A DNA stretch of 64,000 nt from Norana najaformis (Eukaryota; Annelida; Clitellata; Crassiclitellata; Hormogastridae). A model generated the notes under the pieces. That model was not told the origin of the DNA. It saw nothing but the letters and a program-made list of their open reading frames with translations, and did not search any database. Numbering within the stretch: the stretch's first letter is position 1; every line of letters starts with the position of its first letter. A program made the translations under genes and the position numbers. Location of the stretch: assembly GCA_964023275.1 (NCBI GenBank), contig OZ029917.1:18788787-18852786 (forward strand). Reading direction: 5' to 3'. This document shows positions 23,423 to 34,900 of the stretch, piece after piece.

Positions 23423-25050
23423 ATTCATGGATTATGTCGCTGCCCAAGTCATGGACTTGTTACTTAAATAATTTTTAAAAGACAACGGCTGTAGAAAGTG
23501 CAGTTACATCGGGATTATTATGGTTACCTTTTTCTTGCCATTCCGAATCCATCCATTATTTATTTACATTATGCTGTCTGTTTGACTTCTTAGGCCTATT
23601 TATGTTCCCTTTCACCGCTTGCCTGCTTTTAGTTCTGTGCGGTTGCGTTGTTTTGAGTTGTCTCTTATGTATACTTTAGAAAGACTACCTTTACAATGAC
23701 TAGAACATTGTAATCGTAAACCCGAGATTTCTACAGCGCCCAACGAAAGCCACGTCACTGAGACCAGTTTATTCTGCTCAGTCAAAACAAAATCGATAGG
23801 CAAAAGGGATCAGTTGAGCAGGATGAATGCTAATTGTAGTGATGCAGTCCTCGGCAATTACTCTCGCGTAGTAGGCCTACTCGTGTATCATTTCCAAGTG
23901 CTTGCACTTGCAGCCTAAGTACTCTGCACACACTTGTGTAATCGTAAAGAAGTAGTTGTAATATTTATAGCACTGTATAAATTCAATATTGAGTTTGTAA
24001 ATATTGAATGTTTACCCATTGTCCAGAGGAAAAACGTTCAAGTGATCTTTCAGTAAATTGCTTTTTATATTCTGTTGCGGGAGAATTGAAAATCAAGGAC
24101 GGGGTACAATTTGGGGAGACAGAATTAACATCTGATAGGGATTCGGAATAAACAATCAATTAAATGTTATGATCCAAGCAGCAGACACACATTGAGATGA
24201 TTTTAGACCAACATCGTCCAACAATGACGTCAGCTTGGAATTCATATTAACAGAAATGCTCGACAGAAAGAAGAAAATTAGGCCTATGCAAAAGCAATTG
24301 GTTGAATTGCTGACTCTTTGAATTAGTAATTCTGCTAGATGGCGCTAATTTAAAAAAATGAAAACCAGTGACTAGTTCCTGTCAACAAATAGTTGGTATG
24401 ATCAATTCTGTCAATTTTTGCCACAGCAGAAGACTTCTGACTCTGACTCCAATCGGAGCGCTGTTATGGGGCCCATGCAATTGTAAATTTTGCACAGGGT
24501 TTAATGTTTAAGTGCTCTTGCGAAAGAGGTTCCTAATGACGCAAGACCTCTTCCTACGTCCTATGCGTAAGATCATGAGTGAGACAGTTGACCAGAGGCA
24601 CCCAGGTGCATGTTTTGGGTCACAGCAGTTTACTTATCTGGTATATGCTCTGTGGTTACATGTTTGTGCGACTTTTTTTAGTCAGATGGTTCAGTAACTG
24701 GATAAAATTGAGTTTATCTGAGACAGAAAACGCCGAAGATGTGAAGCCTCTAAAGAATGAGGAGACTATAGGGAACGTCGTAAGCTTCCCAGTGGGTCCT
24801 GCATGGTGGAGCCCCGGAATCAAAGGCATTTTGCCGAAATAAACAGGCCAGGAATCAAATACATGAAATAGGTCTGGAAAATACTCTTTATTGTATGATG
24901 ATTGCATCAATCGAAAATCGACGTCGAGTCATCGATCGGGAGATCTCATTGGATTTGCACGAATCCCAAAATAGTGGTCTTGGCCTGAGGATGGGTTCGG
25001 ACCTCAAGACCCCAGCTTAGGCAAGCCGATGACTATGCTGATGATGTGGC

Positions 25051-25135
25051 TCTTCCTGCCGAAATGCTGGAGGTCTTGGGTCTTCCCGCCGAAATGCTGG
25101 AGGTCTTGTGTCTTTCCGCCGAAATACTTGGAGTG
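25051..25135 (+). repeat. Minisatellite, 30-bp unit, about three copies
   Basis: Units contain CCGCCGAAATGCTGGAGGTC with small changes. Asp/Ser-rich short frames overlap it on the minus strand but have no family match. Confidence 0.8.
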
Positions 25136-25444
25136 CCTTTGGAGCTAATGGAGAAGGACTTGAAATCAGCTGGACTGAGACAATAATCCAGACGACAGCG
25201 GACCCATGCCCAACACTGAATCACGTGCAGGTGGCAGGAAATGTGGTGGAGCTGGTTCATGGATTCTCCTACAGGATTTTCATGCTGAGGCTGAGGTGGC
25301 AGCGGGCTTGAAGTTCCGCAGCGCGTAGCTATTGCGAGAGAATATATGAGCAGCCTACTTTACTTGAGCCTTTAAGTGAGTAGTGTTATGGCTGGTGTGA
25401 CCATTGCTGTGGCAAGTGTTTCAGTGTGGCAACTCAGACACTTG

Positions 25445-25495
25445 CTATATTTCAGAGATTTGAATCTTGGGCTAGCACGGTCTGTACACCGAGGT
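25445..25495 (+). repeat. Dispersed repeat family A, short fragment
   Basis: TTTCAGAGATTTGAATCT followed by GGCTAGCACGG resembles the segment just before copy 2 at 54004-54032 (TTTCAGAGATTTAAATCT and GGCTAGTACGG). Confidence 0.5.
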
Positions 25496-26028
25496 GGCTG
25501 TCTTTACGTTTTTAGTGAAACGAACCATGAAGTTTCTGCTTCTTAGATTCTGCGCTTAAATTAAATGTATTGGATTATGTTTTTGATTAATTTTCTTAGT
25601 TCAAAAACCACGCGGCTGAATTCGCCAGTATAAGCATCTATAACAAATCTTTGTTTATGAATCAGTTAGGCCTACAATATTTAATCAATTTCTTAGTTTC
25701 AGTTACATATAGGCCTACAAAAAGGTGAGAGGTTATCTGAATAATTACATACCTATTTCAGTCCTAGAAAAATTTGTATATAAACATCTGTATACTCGTG
25801 TCTAACTGCTAATAAACACAATATGGCTAATTAGGCGATAACCAATTTACTAAAGTGGATATTCTGATTGATATACGTTTGTAGTAACGTGAAAAGTAAG
25901 TAAATAATCAAGTGATAGAGACCAATGCTTTCGCCAGAGATATCCTTGAAGACATAGAGACAAAACACCTAATTCTGCCTATGTCACTATATACATGTAT
26001 GACAACTTACAAATATCATTTACATAGC

Positions 26029-26141
26029 CCTAAAGTCCTGGCGCCCAAACGTCTTAGCGCCCTAAAGTCCTGGCGCCCAAACGTCTTAGCGCCCTAAAGT
26101 CCTGGCGCCCAAACGTCTTAGCGCCCTAAAGTCCTGGCGCC
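26029..26141 (+). repeat. Minisatellite, 32-bp unit, 3.5 perfect copies
   Basis: Three identical 32-bp units beginning CCTAAAGTCCTGGCGCCC plus a 17-bp partial. Identity between units is complete, so the array is young or homogenised. Confidence 0.95.
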
Positions 26142-26261
26142 AAAAAGGCGGCGCGTAGAAGGCATCATCCAAACGTCTTGCTTCCTTCATCCTCCTCGTC
26201 CTCCTTTTATAGCTAATCTCCTACTCCTCCTCCTTCTCCCGTTTTTCATCGTCATTATAAT

Positions 26262-26265
26262 AATT

Positions 26266-26302
<37 letters not shown>

Positions 26303-26303
26303 C
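26262..26303. repeat. (CAT)n microsatellite
   Basis: About 13 CAT triplets after a T/C-rich stretch. The reverse strand gives a poly-Met artefact frame. Confidence 0.95.
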
Positions 26304-27720
26304 CGCAACCACAGCATCGCCACATCTAGCCTCTCGTTGAAAAATTGACAGAGTTCTGCAGCTTTGCATAGTCTCGGATCAAATGACCTAGGTGCAATCT
26401 TGTGGACCATTCTATAAGACCTTTGCCTACTTTCGTGAACGTCTACGCCTTTTCAGCCTGCCTGTCCAATTCCGTCATTACGCATGGTCCACTTTTTCAT
26501 TCAGACGCTAGGCCTACAACCATAATGTTAAAGCATTATAACCACATTCACCAGCGTAGCTTCTGTCTGTCTATAACAGGCCAGACCGTTGTCATTCTTC
26601 TCGGAACAGAGCCTAGCCCATTCTGTTATCGATCTTAATATAAGCAGGCCTATTTGTAAGTGTAAATCGTCGAAATGTCTTAGCTTCACACAAAGGCCGA
26701 GTCAAGGTCAACAGCCCTCAACAAAATGAAATCCGCGAGCGGTGAGCGAGAGGTGCAAACCTGGAGAAGTGAAGCCAAGTGTTTACGATGTCGTGGGCGG
26801 CGCTAGGTAATGAGCACTGACTGAGTTTGGTTTGACCACATGTGAATAAGCTGCTCCCGTCGGCATGCGCAGTTACGAAAGCCTGTACCTATAGCTTTTC
26901 TGGGTGCGAGAGAAATGCTGAGTTAAGTCAGATTTAGATGACACTCAAAACGTACCAGACCAGGTGCGATTTGGTCATTGTGGGAGCGGAGGCAGCTAAT
27001 GGAGGTCGGCCATTTTGATCGTTTTGACGAAGAGTGACGTTGTCAACTGTCGAAGGTAAACTGTCACTCAATCTGCGCCTCAGTCAAGCGCCTACTTACT
27101 CCGCCTTTTACGTTTACGATCGCTTTATTACGCTCCCATAGAAAACCGCATGCTTGATGACGTTTAAAGTAGAAGAGAGCTAACTGGGTATCTAGGCTTT
27201 CGACAGTGGCAGTGGATGTCCTTTGTTTTCGCCCTAGCCGTTAGGAATCGGGGCGGTTCAGTCATGGATATTATTTGCCGTTTTGTTTGGCTGGCTGGCT
27301 CAGGGCTGGTTGGTGTGGTTAATCATTTGAAAACTGGAAGCGAAACCGTATGGTATTGAACTACTTCGTGAGGCTTCCAAAAGTTATAGCATAGTTAAAA
27401 ACTACTCTGGTAATTAATTAGACCAGCTAAAATGTGTCATTCGCCTCGTGCAACGTGTAATTTTTAAGAGAAAATTTTATATTTGTCGCTCCTAAAGGGG
27501 AACAATAGCAACGAATTGCCATATAAATGGAGTATGTTGTTCCACACGTGCAATGATTCCATGTGGTTGTATGGAATGTTTATATTAATAATGCAAATTT
27601 ACATTTACCTACCACTGATACCCAGGTCACTTTCCAATTTGGCACCAAATACCTCCTTGGTCATACTTTTCCCTGTAAAGCAAGTAAACCATGCTAGTAA
27701 ATTATGCACAACTTTGTATG

Positions 27721-27783
27721 CTGTGTAGAAAAATGTCAGACATGGAGAATAATCCTCCATTTTATTGGCATTTGTTAATGGCC
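27721..27783 (+). repeat. 63-bp direct repeat upstream of PKNOX, copy 1
   Basis: CTGTGTAGAAAAATG, then AATCCTCCATTTTATTGGC and TTTGTTAATGGC. A second copy with about 90% identity begins at 28608. Neither codes for protein. Confidence 0.85.
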
Positions 27784-28607
27784 AAAATATTGCAATAAAT
27801 TAAATTATTGTTTTTAAGTTTTATTTTTACCAAATAATGATGTAACTTTAGTTTTTTCTTGCATACTTTGTGTGGATGCTGTGGAATACTTACTTACACA
27901 CAGTTGCCTATTTATTTCTATGTGTGAATGAGAAATTTTGTTTTTTTGCATCATGATTTACTAAAACAGTTGAAGAATATTCACAGATGCAGCATTATAA
28001 CCATTTACTTTAATTTGAACTACAGTGAATTAAGAATAATTGTGAAAGTATTGTTGATTTTGTTAACACATTTGAAAGCCACTAAAATGAAATATTACTA
28101 ATAAAGAGAAGGTTGATTTGTGTTGTACTGTATTGTATTTGGTAACATATATGTAACGCTTCTTACAGAGCAAACTACTCAGAAGCACTTTCAGCATGAG
28201 AACCCTGGGGAAATAAGAATGTCTTTAAACAACGACCTGACTTGGCTGTATCACCAACAGAGACCCTTGCATGAAATGAAGGCAGAAGTTTTAGTTCAAG
28301 AGCCCTATCGTTTTACATAAAAGCATTGGACATACCAATAGATTATGATGACACGGTATGAAAGAAATAGATAATATGAAAAATACCATATTTGCCAACA
28401 AAATAAGTTGCAGATTGGTAACAAATTCAATTGAATTACTGAATTGAATACTCTGTCATTTGCACATGTTTTCTAAATAAACAGTGACTAGTGCTTGCAT
28501 AGAATGGATAAAGGATCAACAGAGGTTTGCACTCAAGTTAATCGTATTACAACTGTTTATTCTTTCACTTGTGTATGCTGTTCACCATGTAGAAAATTGT
28601 TGCTATA

Positions 28608-28671
28608 CTGTGTAGAAAAATGGCAGACAGGGAGAGTAATCCTCCATTTTATTGGCTTTTGTTAATGGCGA
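28608..28671 (+). repeat. 63-bp direct repeat upstream of PKNOX, copy 2
   Basis: Same blocks as at 27721 with several substitutions. It lies 240 bp before the first PKNOX exon and contains ATTGG (reverse CCAAT). Confidence 0.85.
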
Positions 28672-28913
28672 AGCAAGTTATGTGGTGAACAGCACCACGA
28701 AATATACTTATTATCTAAGTGTTTCCTAGGCTTTTAATGTGTTTCTGGTCGCAAAAGCTTTTAAGTGGTGCATGAAAAATATGCTTGGCGTTTTAGTTCT
28801 GGTATAACGTTGATTTGTTTTGTACAGGCTTTGTACAAAGAAGCAGTACAAAGGACAACACCTAGGCCATTATGCAAAGTGTTACGAATGGCATGGTTTC
28901 ATTCTTTCCCCAG

Positions 28914-31900
28914 GGTATTCCAGTTGTCTATAACCCTGGACAAGCCAGCATCATAGTTGGAACACAATCTGCCACAGTTCCAACCACAATTCAGGTCGAA
29001 GAAGCACACAGGTATGCTCTGTTGTGATCACTCCTCTCAAATAACTTGTTTGTGTTCAATATAATTAAATAATTAATTAAATTAAATAACATCTATACTC
29101 CAATGATCTATACTCCAATGATGTGGAATATTAATTATGTAAGATATTTTTTCTTTTGATTGTTGTGTATATTTGTTATAATAATCTGAAACAAGAGAGA
29201 TTTGAAGTGAGTCTATTACTGAAAATACAGTTTTTTGTGCGTTGTCATTATTAGCTGTAATATTGATAAACATGACGTGTAAGTTTCTGACTATAATTTT
29301 GCACATAAGAGTCCATGTAATATACAGTGAACAGATAAATTATGGGAAACTAACTCAGGATTTTTCAGAAGTAGTGGCAGAGATACCTACAGCTTCAATA
29401 ACCATTTTGCATTTCAAAATGTTATAAGTTTCAACTGTCATTTTCACAGACACATCATGGCCCTCATGTTAAACTATGTGATATGTAACTAATTTAGCAC
29501 CTAAAAATCTGTTTAATTTTAGGTGAGACAGATAAATTATTGGAAACTTTAACTCATGCTTTCTAAATAGCAGCCACATAGAGACCTACAGCTTTACAGA
29601 ATTGTAAATTTCTTACTATATGTGATAGGAACGTGGTTTTCACCTGATTATTCAGCAAGTCCAGCCCCACCCTAAGCCGTAACTTTGAGATCCTTTTCTC
29701 ATGTATGGTTACTTTTATTTTAAACTGTACTAAGTTCAAACCCTATAATGAAAAGAAATACCATTTTTGTGTGCAGTGCAGCAAAATTAATGTGCTATAA
29801 TATTTGAGAAGTGTCTTGTGTGGCTGCCTTTAAAGAAGTACGAACAGGATTGGGATTAACCAGTGGGTGTGATATTTCGTTATAAAAGTCTTATTCTAGC
29901 AAGTCTGTTATTTCTTTAACATATATGTGTTTTTGGTACCTAAGAGCAAATTTTTTAATATAAGGAATTGCTTAATATAAAGAATTGCTAAAACTGGGGT
30001 TGGAGCAGTGTTTATTAACAGTGGTGTTGGACTGATTGTTCACATCCATTGATGTGGATAAAAAATGTTTGGTCTTGACCTGTGCATAAGTCGTAAAGAA
30101 ATATCCAAAATGTTACGACGTATGCTCAAGCATATATGATAGTCTCATTTGGTTATAAGTTTAGATTCAAACTGTAGCTCAGCACATTCCATGTATATTA
30201 TGGACTACTGTTTGTGCAAATGATTGTATTTGGTTCTACTAGTCATGTGGGATGTCAATATTTCCATTTTGAACATTGACCTTCTTGAACATGAGATGAT
30301 GGATTTTTTAGTTACATTTAAAGTTATTGTTGTGGTGATGCATTCATTGTTATAATTGGTCAGTTTCTAATATTTTGTATATATAGTTTTTGATAACCTG
30401 TCGAACTGAATATGTTAATTTCTGTCTTAATTAAGGCATTATTTATATAATTCATTTTGTTCCAGTAAAAGTACGCTTTCTGTGCAGGTTAAAGTAGTTC
30501 TACCTGTCATGTTTTGTTCAGGTAAAAGAAGCCATGTTAATTTTGTTCTGACAAAAATACATTGCTTTTAATAGCTTTATTATGTTTTCTGAACATTCAT
30601 TTCCACTCTCAGCACAAGTCAGATAGAGGATCAGCAGCAGACAAATCTCCAGTTACAGTCTCAGGAGGAGCCAAGTGAGACTCAGCTAGAAGCTGGAAAA
30701 CAAGCCATCTACAGGTCAGTATCTCATTGCAGTTCATTATCTTTTACCTTGCTTGTATATATGTGCATGGGTACATTTGTACATACATTCATATGTGCAT
30801 GGGTACATTTGTACGTACATTCATACCTACATGTGCATGCACACATACAAAAAGTGCTATATGAATGTCAAGACATTTATGTAATACCTTGGTATTTGTT
30901 CTTAAGGAACTTTAACATCACTTAGGCTAGCACTCAGAGCACCTCTGGTTAATTTTCATCTTGATGTGGCGATATACGAATTCATTATTACAGTTAGAAT
31001 TGCAGTGTATAGCACCTTCTAAGGTTCTGTTCAATGTACCATAAGCAGCCCCGTTTCTTAGGTTCTGACTGAATGTATGCATGTATTTATATATGAATGT
31101 ATTAAGATACTTAACATAGCACATTTTAAATACCTCATAAAAGCACTGCACACATTTTAAGACAGTTTAAGATGTGTGCGACAAGACATAAATGTAGTGG
31201 GAGTTTGGTCCAGGAGGATGGTTCTGAACGCGAGAATGCATGATGAGTTCGAGTTGAAGCATGGAAGCTTAGCACCAGCATATCTCCACAGGCTGTAGAG
31301 GGCAGCGTTCGCCAGCCCAGCTAACTTGAGACTGGAACAAAGAGTAGTCTGATGTGTGCCAGGATGTTATCGTCCACTGAGGCACATGCATGTAGGATGA
31401 TCTTGATTGCTATTCACTCCACAACAGGGAGCCAATGTTGTGTTTCTCGCACATATTTCAATATATGTGAATATTTCGGCTGGTTGGTTATGACTCAAGC
31501 CGCACTTGCCATTATATAGTTGCACAAATGCACAGGTTGGAGAGAACACAGACGAAGAGTCAAATTCTTGTCCAGATTAGAATCTTCAGCTATATTAGCA
31601 CGTTGATCTAGTGGTGTAGAAAACGCAATATTGACTTCCAAGTTGGCACTGTTTAGCGATTGTGAAGGAACTAGACTTCTTTTGTTGATTGGTGACTTTT
31701 TGATGTACTTCGTTTTCAGTCATCCGCTCCTACCACTTTTGACGCTGCTTTTCGAAAAGTGTGAACAGGCCACGCAGACATCCAGCTGTCCTTCTTCAGA
31801 AGGACTTGATGAAGATATTCAGAAGTTTGTCAGGCAACAGGAACAAGAAGGAAAACCGTTCTTCAGTGAGGATCCTGAACTCGATGGTCTGGTATGTGAG

Positions 31901-34900
31901 CTTTAGCACTCTGTACGAAATGAGTCTCATTCTGCAGGCACTGCCATTGGAGCTAAACAAAATAACGTTAAATTTATTTATTACTTATTTGTTTATTTAT
32001 GGAAACTTTCTTAGATTGACTGCATTGTTACAGTTGATGATTTCATAACTAGCTTTTGAAAGTATATAATGTAATATGCTGTTGATTTTGCTTCATATGG
32101 TAATGATGATTATTAATCTGATTTCTGTATGTATTAAGTGCCTCTGTCTAATAATACTAAGCATCAATCGATGGCACTGAGCAGCTGGTGGTGAAGGACT
32201 TCCTTAAAGTCCCTACACAGTAATCATCTGAGGCTAGAGTTCAGACCACTTTGCTACAATATCTGATGATGATGATTATGATCATAATTATGATGATGAT
32301 GAAGATGATGGTGATGATGATGATGACAATGATGACAGTTATGATGATGAGAACACTAGGAAGCTGTAATGATTGTGATGACGGCATTGTTTGTTGTAGA
32401 TGATAAAGGCACTGCAGGTTCTTCGGATTCATCTTCTGGAAATTGAGAAAGTAAGCGAGTTGTGTAAGGACTTCTGCACTCGCTACATCACCTGCCTCAA
32501 AACGACACTTCACAGCAGCCAGCTTCTTCAGTTCACCCTTGATGGTACAGAGGAAAGCATCATGGGGAGTGATGCCAGCTCTCCCACCAGTCAAGGCCAG
32601 ATGCTGACGACAACGCTTCCAGCAACGGCTGTCATGGCACAGGTGGGTGGCAACAGTGTTGTGATCCAGAGTGACATGATGCAACCAGCTGCTGCAGCTG
32701 TTGCCTCTCTCGGTCAGGGTCAGGTCGTCTCCGGGGGCACGGTCTATCAGATGGTGCAGACGCCACAAGGACTAGTTGCACAACCTATTCAGGTGAGCAG
32801 TGTCAAACATATGGCCTACATAATTTGCATTTTATTTTCCAAACGTCTTTATTTCAGAAACAAGTATCTGAATTGTACTTTGCTTCATTCCTTTTCCATT
32901 TGCTAGGTTAGATTGGATTTGCAGTTGCTGCAGATGGTTTAGCTAAGTGAAATTGATTGTTGTTGTCCAGTCCAGTTACCAGATACTGTATACAACCGCG
33001 TGTAAGTCCAGAAATTTTTTCCTGAAAATTGGGCATAAAAATTACTTAAACTTACGCATGAATTATACGTAATTTCAGTCCTAAGTTGGGAATGGTAGCC
33101 CATTGGATATAGCGCTTGGCTTGTAACGTGGAGAGTTTGGGCTTGAACCTGCCATTAAGCAGTTACTGTGTAGGGACCTTGAGGAAGTCCTTCACTCACA
33201 ATTGCTTCACCCTCAGATTTAGATTTACTGACCTTGTGCGCATAATAAATGCAAAATAAAATGATAATAATATCTTTATCTGTTTTCACTGAGAGTTGTA
33301 AGTTTATGTTCAGTGTCTACACAGAGCAGCAGGTTTTGAATGCTTGCAGTCTATTTCCTTGCAGATGATTGCCAATGCTTCAGTTGCCACAGCTCCTGTC
33401 GTCCACGGAAGTACACCAATTTCTCAGATCGGTGTTCAGAGCAATCCTTTACCAGAATTGCAGCCAAATATGTGTGAGAATCTTGAAATCTTCTCTAAAG
33501 ATTCAAGGGGAAGTGCGTCTCTTACTGATCCCAAATGCAACACATAGGTTTCACTTATGCTGTGGTATGCAGTGTGATCCCTAGATATAAGCAATCTATG
33601 AGATCAGGACCTAATGCCTTTCTCTAAGCCACTTTCTATGACATCCAGGGTAAATGTTTAATTTATCTGAGGCTCATATTATCCAAATGTTAAATGTAGT
33701 TTATGACTTTGAATGATGCTGATGGTTTTGGAAAGGATCAGTTGTGCTGTGGGTGACTGGTGATGTAAGTGGCACTTATGATTGATTCTGATTGTTTCTG
33801 ATTAGTGAATCCTTTGAAACAGTGGTAGTAATGGTGAAATTCTCATGTATTGTCTTTTCTTTAATGGTTTCGTTTTAGTTCTAATATGTGTTTAAATGTG
33901 GCTGAGAAAAACCCTCACAAGGTCAGAAAAAATAAAAACCAGGGTTGTTATGGCACTAATTTGGGCTGGAATTGATGAATAATTACACGAAAAACGCAAC
34001 TCTTTCCATCACAAATAGTAAAAATGCTATAATTTTTTAAAGATTTTGGTCTCTTCTTGGCTATGTTTGAGAAATTGCGAGTTAAAGTTTACCACAACTA
34101 CGGTCCAACTTAAGTCAAAGTCCATAATGATCATGACTGTTTATGAGTATAGACAGTTAATTGTAGTGTATTTATATGCCTCTGACGCTGCCATCAATGA
34201 ATCTCTGTACAAAACTGGTTAAGATGAGTATTTGTATGATTTGGTCATTTCGTGATGTTTGGGGCACACAAGTTCTAATTAGGGCGTCAAGGGGATATGT
34301 TGAATTAAGGTTTTGTTGCATTAAAAATAAAAATACTTGAACAGCAAAACTTTACATAAGGACTTTCAGTTTGATAGCTAACACAATAAGGAATACAAAT
34401 ATGCGAGGAACTCATTTTGACCCATTTTGTGCTCAGGTGCTTGCCTTTGGAACATTTTTCTTGTGAATTTACTTTTCCAACTTTGTAGGATTTTCTCAGA
34501 CATGATCACATATGATTACTGCAAGAGCATTTAAATGCTTATTATAGACTATTAAGGCCGCAAATGCTTGTCATGTAGGTACTTGATGTGAACAATTAAA
34601 TCATTCTTTAATTTTGATGAGGGGTATTTGAAAATCAGATAATTCATAAAAATATGGATATATTTTTTGGATGTTTGTGTGTTTTTCATTTTAGTCACGC
34701 CAACTTTAGTCAATTGTTCACAAATGAATTTTGATGAGGACGATGATAATCAAAGGAAAATGAAAAGGGGCGTTCTGCCTAAGCGTGCTACGCAAATAAT
34801 GAAGACTTGGCTGTTTCAGCATATTGCTGTAAGTTAATATCAAATTAATTTTTAATCTCAAGTTGTGCGACTGCTTTGGCCATGTAAAGCAGTAAGAGGT

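Noticed and set aside
32241-32768. 175-codon minus-strand frame over PKNOX exon 4
   Set aside because: Antisense shadow of exon 4 plus GAT repeat translation.
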